A stretch of 64,000 nt of DNA, taken from assembly GCA_036394575.1 (NCBI GenBank), contig DASWEY010000005.1, forward strand, positions 1 through 64,000, read 5' to 3'. The notes below the pieces were generated by a model, which saw nothing but the letters and a program-made list of their open reading frames with translations, did no database searches and was not told where the DNA came from. Of this stretch, positions 1-8,011 are shown piece by piece (the stretch's first letter is position 1; each line of letters opens with the position of its first letter). The position numbers were made by a program, and so were the translations under genes. This DNA comes from UKL13-2 sp036394575. Lineage in GTDB: Bacteria > Pseudomonadota > Gammaproteobacteria > Burkholderiales > Usitatibacteraceae.

Positions 1-336
1 CTGCGGGAAATCCGGTCGCGCCAGGGACGCCACCCGGCCGCTTTGCATATCCTGCGCGCTGGTCCCGCCGGCAATCGGCGTGAACACCGCGTTCGATTCG
101 CCGAACACGCCGTGACAGGACTCGCATTTGGTTTCCCAGATTTGCTGCCCCTTGGCGACCGAGCCGGATCCCGCCGGCAGCCCCGTGAAATCGGGGCGCA
201 CATCGATGTCCCAGGCCTTGATCTCGGCCGCGGTGGCGCTGCGGCCAATATCCGGAAAGGTTTTCTGCGCGTGCGCCGCGGCCACCATCATCGCCGCGGC
301 GGCCAATATACCGGCCGGAACGAGACGGCGACGCAC
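1..336 (-). CDS. soxD: Sulfite dehydrogenase cytochrome subunit SoxD, N-terminal part
   Basis: Only the first 112 codons lie in the window; the gene runs off the left edge. I chose the GTG at 336-334, one base after the soxC stop codon, because it gives a short basic stretch, a hydrophobic segment and an AHAQ signal-peptidase-like site. The mature protein contains CESCHG, a CXXCH haem c motif, inside text typical of SoxD (AWDIDVRPDF, GSGSVAKGQ). In the Sox pathway SoxD is the periplasmic c-type cytochrome that takes electrons from the SoxC molybdenum subunit. Tight coupling to soxC supports the assignment. A SorB-type cytochrome is less likely because SorB is shorter and has a different N-terminus. 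The second haem domain, if any, is outside the window. Confidence 0.85.
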   Translation of the reverse strand, partial: MRRRLVPAGILAAAAMMVAAAHAQKTFPDIGRSATAAEIKAWDIDVRPDFTGLPAGSGSVAKGQQIWETKCESCHGVFGESNAVFTPIAGGTSAQDMQSGRVASLARPDFPQ

Positions 337-337
337 G

Positions 338-1693
338 CTAGTAGACCTGCACATTGCCGACCTCTCCCGACGCGGCCACACGCCAGCTCTGGATGGCATT
401 GTTGTGATAGATCGAACGCCGGCCGCGGACTTCGCGCAACTGGTTGATTTTCGGCTGCACATAGCCGGTCTCATCGATCGCGCGGCTTTGCAACACCGCC
501 GGCCCGCCATTCCAGGTCCAGCCGAAATTGAAACGCGTCAGGCATTTGCCGAGGATCGGCCCCTCCAGCCGCGCAGGCTGCCAGTTGCGGCCGCCGTCGA
601 CGCTCACGTCCACGGCCTTGATCCTGCCGCGCCCCGACCAGGCGAGGCCGCTCACGTTGTAGTAACCCTTGTCGAGCAGGGTCTGCCCGCCGGAGGGCGA
701 GGTGATGACGCTCTTGCATTCCTGGATCGAGGTGTACTGGCGCAGCGTGCCGTCGGGCATCAGGTCGCTGTAATGCAGGGTCTCGTCGCGCGTGGCGTAA
801 GGCATATCGCCAACCTCGATGCGCCGCAGCCATTTCACCCAGGAAACGCCCTGGATGCCCGGCGCCACCAGACGCAGGGGATAGCCATTCTCGGGACGCA
901 GCATTTCGCCGTTCATGGCATAGGCGACCATGCAATCGTCGAGGGCGCGTTCCATGGAAATGGTGCGCGTCATCCCGGAACCGTCGGCGCCTTCGGCCAG
1001 CAGATATTTGCCGCGCTTGCGGTCGAATCCGCAATCGTCGAGCAGCACCGACAGCGGCACGCCGGTGAATTCGCAGCAGCTCATCATGCCGTGCGTGTAT
1101 TGCACGGTGGGCACCGCCACATTGCCCCATTCCATGCCGGTGTTGGCCCCGCATTCGATGAAATGCATGCGCGACACCGAAGGCAGGCGCATCAGATCGT
1201 CCATGGTATAGACCTTGGGATTTTTGACCAAGCCGTTGATCATGAAGCGGTGCTTGGAGGGGTCGATATCCCACCAACCGGCGTGGTGGCGTTCGAAATG
1301 CAGGCCGTTCGGGGTGATGATGCCGAACAGGCACTGCAAAGGTGTAAACGACACTGACGCCGCCGATACCTGTGTCAGTCCGGGGCTTTCGCGGCGCTGC
1401 AGGTTCTTTTCCCACTGCGAAGGCTGGCCGTAGCCGCGCGCTGCCACCGGCTGGCCCAGCGCCCTGGAATGTTGCGGGAGCTCGAGAATATTGGGGTCGC
1501 CGGCAGGCTCCGCCCGCGCCGGGGAAGCATTCATCGCGACCGCGATGCCGCTGCCCGCCGTCAACAGGGCTTTGCGCAGGAAATCGCGGCGCCCGGCGGC
1601 GACCTCGGCGATCTGCGCGGCATCCAGAAAATTCTCCGGCGCACGCTGAATGCAACCGGCCGGCTGCGCCGCGGCGAGCTTCGATTGCGCCAT
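338..1693 (-). CDS. soxC: Sulfite dehydrogenase molybdenum subunit SoxC (sulfane dehydrogenase)
   Basis: The 451-residue protein belongs to the sulfite oxidase family. A Tat signal is visible near residues 35-60 (RRDFLRKALL, then a hydrophobic stretch ending SPARA), so the folded molybdoenzyme is exported to the periplasm. The molybdopterin-binding domain holds the family cysteine in FIECGANTG (C181), the expected molybdenum ligand, followed by the dimerisation domain (VSVDGGRNWQ, then FNFGWTWNG). With SoxD it oxidises the protein-bound sulfane sulfur intermediate of thiosulfate oxidation. It is followed directly by soxD. The moaE-moaD-mobB genes 1 kb away make the cofactor type it needs, although a sulfite-oxidase-type enzyme uses plain molybdopterin rather than the MGD made through MobB. 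Length is normal for SoxC. Confidence 0.92.
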   Translation of the reverse strand: MAQSKLAAAQPAGCIQRAPENFLDAAQIAEVAAGRRDFLRKALLTAGSGIAVAMNASPARAEPAGDPNILELPQHSRALGQPVAARGYGQPSQWEKNLQRRESPGLTQVSAASVSFTPLQCLFGIITPNGLHFERHHAGWWDIDPSKHRFMINGLVKNPKVYTMDDLMRLPSVSRMHFIECGANTGMEWGNVAVPTVQYTHGMMSCCEFTGVPLSVLLDDCGFDRKRGKYLLAEGADGSGMTRTISMERALDDCMVAYAMNGEMLRPENGYPLRLVAPGIQGVSWVKWLRRIEVGDMPYATRDETLHYSDLMPDGTLRQYTSIQECKSVITSPSGGQTLLDKGYYNVSGLAWSGRGRIKAVDVSVDGGRNWQPARLEGPILGKCLTRFNFGWTWNGGPAVLQSRAIDETGYVQPKINQLREVRGRRSIYHNNAIQSWRVAASGEVGNVQVY

Positions 1694-1775
1694 CCGCCTT
1701 CTCCTCGTTTGAACCGGCAGTCGCCGGGTTTCCGGTTCTGTCGTTCCGGCTCCGCAGCTTATTCATCAGTTTTTT

Positions 1776-1785
1776 CTTATATAAG
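1776..1785. promoter_or_regulatory. Candidate operator, perfect 10-bp palindrome CTTATATAAG
   Basis: The AT-rich palindrome CTTATATAAG sits in the divergent gap between soxC and the ArsR-family gene, about 80 bases from each start. ArsR-family regulators bind AT-rich inverted repeats that overlap promoters, so this is the best candidate site for autoregulation and sox control. No binding evidence exists; the match is positional. Confidence 0.4.
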
Positions 1786-1852
1786 CAGACTCTAATGGAC
1801 AAGGAACGGGCATGTCAAGTAGTCTTGGCCTCAACCCAGTGAGCGCAAACAC

Positions 1853-2266
1853 ATGCCGACCAAAGCCCCCGCCAGAAAGACCGATCGCGCGACCGCCAGC
1901 AGCGCCGCGCGCCGCGCTGCCGCCAAGGCTGCCAAGAAACTGCCCACCGAGGACGTTTCGGAAGACATCTTCGCCCTGATCGGCAAATCGGAAAACATCG
2001 AGCAGGCGGCGGTCGCCATGCAGGCCATGTCGCACCCCCTGCGCATCAAGATCCTGTGCATGCTGTCCTCGGGCGAGATGATCGTGCAGGACATCGTCGA
2101 CGCGGTCGGCACCACGCAAAGCAATGTCTCCCAGCACCTGCGCATCCTCAAGGATTGCGGCATTGTCGGCTCGCGCAAGGATGCAACACGGATTTACTAT
2201 CGCATCGAGGATCGCCGGATTGTGCGCATGATCACCCTGACCCGGGATATTTTCTGCGGCATCTGA
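1853..2266 (+). CDS. ArsR-family winged-helix regulator, probable sox regulator
   Basis: The 137-residue protein has a basic, alanine-rich N-terminus (1-35) and an ArsR-type winged helix (about 50-125) with recognition helix TTQSNVSQHLRILKDCGIV. Divergent orientation to soxCD suggests it controls that operon, as the ArsR-type SoxR regulators do in other sulfur oxidisers. Cysteines are at about 69, 102 and 135. BigR/SqrR-like members sense persulfides through a cysteine pair, so C69 and C102 could play that part, but this is inference. No metal-binding ArsR signature (ELCVCDL) is seen. A metal sensor or a general repressor is possible. Confidence 0.75.
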   Translation: MPTKAPARKTDRATASSAARRAAAKAAKKLPTEDVSEDIFALIGKSENIEQAAVAMQAMSHPLRIKILCMLSSGEMIVQDIVDAVGTTQSNVSQHLRILKDCGIVGSRKDATRIYYRIEDRRIVRMITLTRDIFCGI

Positions 2267-2299
2267 GCCGCTGCCGCATTCGCAACGCGCTGACTGCTG

Positions 2300-2683
2300 T
2301 CAGCGCACCGTCAACGCATACGCCTGCAACTCGTCCAACGTTACCACTTCCAGCGCCCGTTCATGAGTGGCCTCCAGCACCACCGGCGGCGCCACACCAG
2401 CCAGGAAAGCCTCCTCCCAACGCGACACGCAGACGCACCATTTATCACCGGGCTTCAGGCCGGCAAAGCCATATTCCGGCCGCGGCGTGGAGAGATCGTT
2501 GCCGGTGCGCTTGCTAAAAGCGAGGAATTCGGCGCTGAGCCTGACGCATACGGTATGGGAACCGCGATCCTGCGGACCGGTATGGCAATAGCCGTCGCGA
2601 TAAAAGCCAGTGACCGGCGAGGTGCAACAGGCAACCAGGGCATTGCCCAGTACATTCAGTGCGGGGGGACGGGTCGCGGACAT
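2300..2683 (-). CDS. DUF2237 family protein
   Basis: This 127-residue protein matches the DUF2237 family nearly end to end: LNVLGNALVACC, TGFYRDG, a central FLAFSKRTGNDLSTP, then PGDKWCVCVSRW and APPVVLEATHERAL. The family is widespread in bacteria and some eukaryotes and has no established biochemical function. Conserved cysteines (two adjacent near residue 19, then C33, C46, C83, C85) suggest a metal or redox role, which is inference. It lies convergent with the ArsR-family gene and 31 bases downstream of moaE, so it may be carried on the molybdopterin transcript. Confidence 0.85.
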   Translation of the reverse strand: MSATRPPALNVLGNALVACCTSPVTGFYRDGYCHTGPQDRGSHTVCVRLSAEFLAFSKRTGNDLSTPRPEYGFAGLKPGDKWCVCVSRWEEAFLAGVAPPVVLEATHERALEVVTLDELQAYALTVR

Positions 2684-2714
2684 TCGGTTCTCCGGCTATG
2701 GGAATTGCCGGCCG

Positions 2715-3167
2715 TCAAGTCCGCCAGCGCGAAGCCGCAAGCTCGTCGCTGTCGCGGGATTCCACCCAGCGTTCACCAGCCGGCGTCGCTTCTTTTTTCC
2801 AGAATGGCGCCTGGGTCTTGAGGTAGTCCATGATGAACGCGCAGGCCTCAAAGGCATGACCGCGATGCGCGCTGGCCACCATCACCAGCACGATCTGGTC
2901 GGTCGGCCGCAAGGTACCGACGCGATGGATGAGCACGCAATCGAGCATCTCCCAGCGCTGCTGCGCCTGCGCGACGATCGCGGCCAGCGCCTTTTCGGTC
3001 ATGGCCGGGTAATGCTCCAGGGTCAGCGTGGAGACGCCGGTGCCGTCATTGATGTCGCGCACCAGCCCAATGAAGCTCGCGACCGCACCGATGGCAGGAT
3101 TGGCGCGCATGGCGGCCAGCTCGGCGGCGATATCGAAATCTTCAGTCTGGATGCGGATGGTATGCAT
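2715..3167 (-). CDS. moaE: Molybdopterin synthase catalytic subunit MoaE
   Basis: The 150-residue protein is the large subunit of molybdopterin synthase, which converts precursor Z (cPMP) to molybdopterin using sulfur from the MoaD C-terminus. Family text includes FIGLVRDIN, LEHYPAMTEKAL, HRVGTLRPTDQIVLV, SAHRGHAFEA and the active-site lysine region FWKKEATPAGERWV. It acts in the cytoplasm as a MoaD2-MoaE2 heterotetramer. It follows moaD by 22 bases and mobB just before that, forming a small cofactor operon on the minus strand. Confidence 0.93.
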   Translation of the reverse strand: MHTIRIQTEDFDIAAELAAMRANPAIGAVASFIGLVRDINDGTGVSTLTLEHYPAMTEKALAAIVAQAQQRWEMLDCVLIHRVGTLRPTDQIVLVMVASAHRGHAFEACAFIMDYLKTQAPFWKKEATPAGERWVESRDSDELAASRWRT

Positions 3168-3189
3168 CTTTGCTCCCGGGCGCGCCCAT

Positions 3190-3441
3190 TCAGCCTCCGG
3201 TCACGGGTGGAAAAATCGCCACTTCATCGCCGGCGTGCAGAGGGGTCTCCAACGTGGCCATTTCCTGGTTGACCGCCACCCGCCAGCGTTTGCCGGCATC
3301 CAGCGCAGCCGCCCAGGCATCGCCGCGGCTGCGCAGCTCGGCAACCAGGCCGGCCACCGTTGCATTCACCGGCAAAGCCAGCGATTCGCCGGCTTTGCCG
3401 ACGCTTTCACGCAGACTCGCAAAATACAGAATGGTCAGCAT
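3190..3441 (-). CDS. moaD: Molybdopterin synthase sulfur carrier MoaD
   Basis: The 83-residue beta-grasp protein ends in PPVTGG. The C-terminal Gly-Gly is adenylated by MoeB and thiocarboxylated before sulfur transfer to precursor Z by MoaE. The N-terminus (MLTILYFASLRESVG) and GDEVAIFPPV are typical of MoaD. Its start codon overlaps the mobB stop (TAATG on the minus strand), which indicates translational coupling. Confidence 0.92.
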   Translation of the reverse strand: MLTILYFASLRESVGKAGESLALPVNATVAGLVAELRSRGDAWAAALDAGKRWRVAVNQEMATLETPLHAGDEVAIFPPVTGG

Positions 3442-3965
3442 TATTTCACCACATGCATCGCCGGCTTGCGCAGACCCAGATGCTTGATGATGAAGGCGGC
3501 CACGCCTTCGGCATCATCCAGATCGAATTGCGGCAGTTCGGTTGCCAGTGTCTCATCCGTCGCGATTGCGACCACCTGCGCATCTTCCGGAAACAACAGG
3601 AGTTTGTCGCTCAATTTGCGGTGCACCTCGATCTTCGGCATGGCATGGTGTTTCCAGCCTTCGACGATCACCACATCGCAGGGCGACAGATGTTTGAGCT
3701 GCTCCTCGAGAGAAGGTTCGACGGCGCCGCGCAATTCATGCATCAGGGCCCAGCGCTTGCTGGAGCTGACCATCACCTCGATGGCACCGGCATGACGATG
3801 GCGCCATGAGTCCTTGCCCGGCTGGTCGACATCGAACTCATGATGCGCGTGCTTGATCAAGGCGACCTTGAGGCCTTCCATGACCAGGCAGGGAATGACC
3901 TTCTCGATCAGGGTGGTCTTGCCGCTACCGGAATAACCTGCGATGGCGATGATTTTCATGGGCAC
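3441..3965 (-). CDS. mobB: Molybdopterin-guanine dinucleotide biosynthesis protein MobB
   Basis: The 174-residue P-loop protein has Walker A GYSGSGKTTLIEK at residues 9-21 and the MobB text KHAHHEFDVDQPGKDSWRHRHAGA. The CDVVIVEGWKHHAMPKIEV region is also characteristic. MobB helps MobA to attach GMP to molybdopterin, giving the MGD cofactor used by DMSO-reductase-family enzymes. SoxC itself needs no MGD, so other molybdoenzymes are implied elsewhere. It is the first gene of the mobB-moaD-moaE unit. Confidence 0.92.
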   Translation of the reverse strand: MPMKIIAIAGYSGSGKTTLIEKVIPCLVMEGLKVALIKHAHHEFDVDQPGKDSWRHRHAGAIEVMVSSSKRWALMHELRGAVEPSLEEQLKHLSPCDVVIVEGWKHHAMPKIEVHRKLSDKLLLFPEDAQVVAIATDETLATELPQFDLDDAEGVAAFIIKHLGLRKPAMHVVK

Positions 3966-3989
3966 TGGAGATTTGCAAAACGATACCGA

Positions 3990-6122
3990 CTATTTCACGT
4001 CCATTTTGAACGCATTGGCGATGAACGCAAGAATATCCGAGCGCTCGTCGATAATCTTTGAGGTCGGCTTGCCGGCGCCATGCCCGGCGCTGGTCTCGAT
4101 GCGGATGAGTTTGGGTGCATCGCCGGTATCGGCAGCCTGCATTGTGGCGGCATACTTGAAACTATGCGCCGGCACCACGCGATCGTCGTGGTCGGCCGTG
4201 GTCACCAGCACCGGCGGATATTTTTTCCCCGACTGAATCGTATGCAGGGGGGAGTAAGCGTACAGCGCCTTGAATTGCCCGGCATCGTCGGACGAGCCGT
4301 AATCGGAGGTCCAGGCCCAGCCGATGGTGAAATTGTGAAAACGCAGCATATCCATCACCCCCACCTGCGGCACGGCCGCGCCGAACAACTCGGGGCGCTG
4401 GTTCAGCACCGCGCCCACCAGCAGGCCGCCGTTGGAGCCGCCATTGATCGCCAGTTTGGCGGGCTGCGTATATTTATTGGCGATCAGCCATTCGGCCGCG
4501 GCGATGAAATCGTCGAACACGTTCTGTTTGTTCAGCTTGGTGCCGGCATCATGCCAGCCGGCGCCATATTCGCCGCCGCCGCGCAGCGAAGCGCTGACGT
4601 ACACCCCGCCCATCTTCATCCAGGTCGCGGCGGTGACGTTGTAGCCGGGGGTCAGGGAGATATTGAAGCCGCCGTAGCCATAAAGTATGGTCGGGTTGCT
4701 GCCGTCGAGTTTGATGCCTCTTTTATGTGCGATGAAGATCGGAAACTTCGTGCCATCCTTGCTGGTGACGAAGTCCTGTCGGGTTTCGAACTCTTCCGGA
4801 TTGAACGCGGTCTTCGGGCGCTTGAACAGCATGGCCTGGCCCGACTTCACATCGTAGCGATAGATCTCGGTCGGCGCGGTGAAACTGGTGTAGCTGAAAA
4901 AAGTCTCGGTATCCGTCCAGCGCCCGTGGAAGCCGCTGGCGGTTCCCACCCCGGGCAAGGCGACATCGCGAATGAACTTGCCGCCGATCGCGTAAACCTT
5001 GACATGACTGGCCGCATCTTTGAGATATTGGGCGAACAGCCTGCCACCAACCACATCGGCGCCTGTCAGTGTATCCGCAACCTCCGGCACCACCGTCTTC
5101 CAGTTGGCGCGCTCGGCATGCGCCAGATTGATCGCCATGATCTTTCCATGCGGCGCGTCCTTGTCGGTCCGGATCCAGATGGTGTTGTCGTTGCCGCCGA
5201 TCGGCACGTATTCGGCATCAAAGTCGAGCGTGATCGGCGTCGGCACGCCTGCCGCCAGAGTGCCCTTGTTCAGCGGCATCCACAGCAGGCCGTTCTGCCG
5301 CGCGGTGCCCTTGCTCACGTAAATGATGGCGAACTTGCCGTCGTCGCTGACCGTGGTGCCGAATCCCCATTCCTTTTCGGCCTTGCTCTCGAACACCAGC
5401 ACATCCCTGGCTTGATCTTCACCGAGGCGGTGATAGTAGACTTTCTGGAAATAATTGCTGTCGGTGAGCGCGGCGCCATTGCGCGGTGCATCGAAACGGG
5501 AATAGAAAAAACCCTTGCTGTCCGGGGTCCATTCAGCGGTGGAGAACTTCACCCACTTGATGGTATCGGCCAGGTCCTTGCCCGTGGAGAGATCACGAAC
5601 CCGCCACTCCTGCCAGTCCGATCCGGCGATCGCCACACCATACGCCAGATAGTGGCCGTCGCGGCTGGGCGCGGTGCCGCTGAGCGCGACCGTGCCGTCG
5701 GCCGATAGCGTATTGGGATCAAGCGCAACCTTGGGCGTCTCTTTGAGCGATGCGGCGGTGTACAACACACTTTGCTGCTGCAAGCCATCGTTGCGGGTCC
5801 AGAAGTAGCGCTTGCCCTCCTTGGCCGGGATGCCGAATTTTTCGAAATTGTAGAGATCGGTATACAGCTTGCGGATCGCATCGCGCTGCGGGATCGCGGT
5901 CAGAAATTTTTCACTGATCTCGTTTTGCGTCTTAACCCATGCCCTGGTCTCGGCACTGTTGTCGTCTTCCAGCCAGCGATAGGGGTCGGCCACCGTCGTG
6001 CCATGGTAGTTGTCGATCTGCTCCACTTTGCGCGTTTCCGGATATTTCATCGGCTGCGCAACGGCAAGGGTGGCGGCAAGCGTAGACAGTATGGCAATTG
6101 CGACCGGCTTGGAACGTGGCAT
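3990..6122 (-). CDS. Prolyl oligopeptidase, family S9A, exported
   Basis: The 710-residue protein starts with a signal peptide (hydrophobic stretch to about residue 22, ending AVAQ). A seven-bladed propeller domain follows, then an alpha/beta hydrolase domain. The catalytic triad is visible: Ser563 in GGSNGG, Asp about 646 in ADHDDRVVP, His681 in SAGHGAG. The N-terminal DPYRWLEDD motif is standard for S9A. The enzyme cleaves short peptides after proline; the signal peptide points to a periplasmic form. It is 24 bases upstream of mobB on the same strand but is not obviously related in function. Length equals the family norm. Confidence 0.93.
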   Translation of the reverse strand: MPRSKPVAIAILSTLAATLAVAQPMKYPETRKVEQIDNYHGTTVADPYRWLEDDNSAETRAWVKTQNEISEKFLTAIPQRDAIRKLYTDLYNFEKFGIPAKEGKRYFWTRNDGLQQQSVLYTAASLKETPKVALDPNTLSADGTVALSGTAPSRDGHYLAYGVAIAGSDWQEWRVRDLSTGKDLADTIKWVKFSTAEWTPDSKGFFYSRFDAPRNGAALTDSNYFQKVYYHRLGEDQARDVLVFESKAEKEWGFGTTVSDDGKFAIIYVSKGTARQNGLLWMPLNKGTLAAGVPTPITLDFDAEYVPIGGNDNTIWIRTDKDAPHGKIMAINLAHAERANWKTVVPEVADTLTGADVVGGRLFAQYLKDAASHVKVYAIGGKFIRDVALPGVGTASGFHGRWTDTETFFSYTSFTAPTEIYRYDVKSGQAMLFKRPKTAFNPEEFETRQDFVTSKDGTKFPIFIAHKRGIKLDGSNPTILYGYGGFNISLTPGYNVTAATWMKMGGVYVSASLRGGGEYGAGWHDAGTKLNKQNVFDDFIAAAEWLIANKYTQPAKLAINGGSNGGLLVGAVLNQRPELFGAAVPQVGVMDMLRFHNFTIGWAWTSDYGSSDDAGQFKALYAYSPLHTIQSGKKYPPVLVTTADHDDRVVPAHSFKYAATMQAADTGDAPKLIRIETSAGHGAGKPTSKIIDERSDILAFIANAFKMDVK

Positions 6123-6163
6123 GACATCCTCGAAAATGAAGTACAGCGTTGATTGAAAACGGC

Positions 6164-7579
6164 TTAAGCGTCACCGGCAGGATCGATCACCTTGAGCGCA
6201 GGCTTGACCTCGGCTTCGCTGCCCAGCACAGGCGGCTCTATCTCGACTTTTTCTATCTTCTGGAACTGCTCGGTGATCTTGCGGCTGGACGTATGCACCA
6301 GCTCGACGTCCTTGCTGACCTGCCCCATATGCCGGGACAGATCGTCCATGCGCGCCTGGAAGCGTCCGAAGTCGGCGCCCAGCTTGCCGAGTGCGTCCTT
6401 GATCACATGCACCTGTTTGCGCGTTTCCACATCCTTGAGGACGGCGAGCGCGGTATTGAGCACGGCCATCATGGTGGTCGGGGACACGATCCACACATGC
6501 TTGCGCGCCGCGTATTCGACCAGATCGCGGTGATGGGCGTGTATTTCCGCAAACACCGCCTCGGCAGGCAGAAACATCACCGCGCCGTCGCCGGTCTCGC
6601 CGGGAATGATGTACTTGCTCGAAATATCGTCGACATGCTTGCGCACATCGGCTTTGAATGCGGCGGGGGTGGCGCGGTCGGCGCCCTCAGCCAGCATGCG
6701 CTCGTAGTTCTCCAATGGAAACTTGGAATCCACCGCGATCAGGCCGGTGGGCTCGGGCAGCTTTAGCACGCAGTCGGCGCGAACCTTGTTGGGAAAGGTG
6801 TACTGGAATTCATAGGCGCTGGTCGGCAGGACGTTCTTGACGATGGTTTCCAGCTGCACCTCGCCGAACGCGCCGCGCGAGCGCTTGTCGCCCAGCAATT
6901 GCTGCAGGCTGACGACATTGGTGGTGAGGCCGTCGATTTTCTTCTGGGCTTCGTCGATGGTGGCGAGGCGCGCCATCACATTGGCAAAGGTCTCATTGGT
7001 TTTCTTGAAGCCTTCGTCCAGCCGCTCGTTGACCTTGCCGCTGATTTCAGCGAGACGCGCGTCGTTGGTTTTGGCCAGGGACTCGATGGTGGTTGTCACC
7101 CGCAGCGTGACATCGCGCATCATCAGTTGAATGGATTCCTGCTGCGCGCGCGCCTGCTCGGCGAGTTTTTCAAGGGTGGCGCCCAGCACCTCGGCCTTGA
7201 GCGCGTCCTGCTTTTTCCCCAGTTCCAGATTGAGGGTGGCAAGCTGCTGGATCAGGGCTTCGCGACTGGCAGACAGGGCCTGCGCCTGCTCCAGTTGCAG
7301 GAAGTGCAGCGCCTGTCTCGTCTTGCCCAGTTCATCCCCCACGGCACCACGCAGACGCTCACCGGCATCGAGCTGGCTGGCGGCGATTCGGTCCGCCTGG
7401 CGGGCCAGGCTGTCGGCCAAGTCTGTGAGTATCTCGCGATGGCGATTTTCCTGCTCGGTTCGCAAGCCCGCGGGAATCGAGCCGATCTGGCGACTGAGTA
7501 AGAGGCCCAGCCCAACTACGATGGCGACAAGCAGAAACAACACCACCAGCACCATGATCAGCAGGGTTTGCATTTCCAT
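6164..7579 (-). CDS. rmuC: DNA recombination protein RmuC
   Basis: The 471-residue protein has one N-terminal membrane segment (residues 6-30), a long coiled coil (about 40-200) and the RmuC nuclease-like domain (about 240-400). Recognised text includes LLGDKRSRGAFGEVQLE, KFPLENYERM and MFLPAEAVFAEI. RmuC limits inversions at short inverted repeats in E. coli and carries a PD-(D/E)XK-like fold. It is probably membrane-anchored. A second ATG two codons downstream (7573) is an equally good start. Confidence 0.92.
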   Translation of the reverse strand: MEMQTLLIMVLVVLFLLVAIVVGLGLLLSRQIGSIPAGLRTEQENRHREILTDLADSLARQADRIAASQLDAGERLRGAVGDELGKTRQALHFLQLEQAQALSASREALIQQLATLNLELGKKQDALKAEVLGATLEKLAEQARAQQESIQLMMRDVTLRVTTTIESLAKTNDARLAEISGKVNERLDEGFKKTNETFANVMARLATIDEAQKKIDGLTTNVVSLQQLLGDKRSRGAFGEVQLETIVKNVLPTSAYEFQYTFPNKVRADCVLKLPEPTGLIAVDSKFPLENYERMLAEGADRATPAAFKADVRKHVDDISSKYIIPGETGDGAVMFLPAEAVFAEIHAHHRDLVEYAARKHVWIVSPTTMMAVLNTALAVLKDVETRKQVHVIKDALGKLGADFGRFQARMDDLSRHMGQVSKDVELVHTSSRKITEQFQKIEKVEIEPPVLGSEAEVKPALKVIDPAGDA

Positions 7580-8011
7580 GCGCTTAGCCCTTACCCGACA
7601 AATGCGGCTGCGCGGCCGACGGCATTGCCAGTCGCGGCCAAGCTGCGCGCGAACGCGCGCAGGCAGCTCGCGCAGACCGGCACAAAAAATGTGTAACTAT
7701 CTGTTTTTTCATTGATTATTTTCACACTCCAAGACGAAATTGTAGCATGAGCCCAGCTCGGGTCGAACGTCCGCGCCATTTGTTAAAGATTGTCAAGAGT
7801 GCGAAAAATCACAGTCACGGGCACCGGTCCGGCGCAAATTGGTGTCTGCGCGGGCCGCCATTCAAGGCTGGCGCTAGCAGTTGACCACCCCTCTTGGCGC
7901 ACAAGAGAGCAACAAAAAAACAAAAGGCCGCGTCAGAAATGACGCGGCCTTATTGTTGATGATTTACTGTCAACAGCTTCCGGCGCGCGGGCCGCAGTTC
8001 TATCTCCGAAA
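7580..8011. other. 432-base gap between rmuC and typA
   Basis: No credible gene was seen. The gap holds a typA terminator (7912-7951) and, nearer to rmuC, a perfect 9-bp stem closed by AA at 7643-7662 (CTGCGCGCGAACGCGCGCAG), which would fold in the rmuC leader. The AT-richer stretch at 7690-7750 is the likely rmuC promoter region. Confidence 0.5.
7912..7951 (-). terminator. Rho-independent terminator of typA
   Basis: An 11-bp stem (7924-7934 with 7941-7951, AAGGCCGCGTC and its complement) has a 6-base loop. On the minus strand it is followed by a T-rich tract (7912-7923). It lies about 60 bases past the typA stop. Confidence 0.85.

Noticed and set aside
4080..5708. Long plus-strand reading frame opposite the prolyl oligopeptidase gene
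   Set aside because: It is antisense to a complete, motif-bearing gene and reads as a GC-rich shadow frame; the same holds for frames opposite typA, DUF1501/DUF1800, the GGDEF gene, yoaA, the TAP-like hydrolase and alaS.
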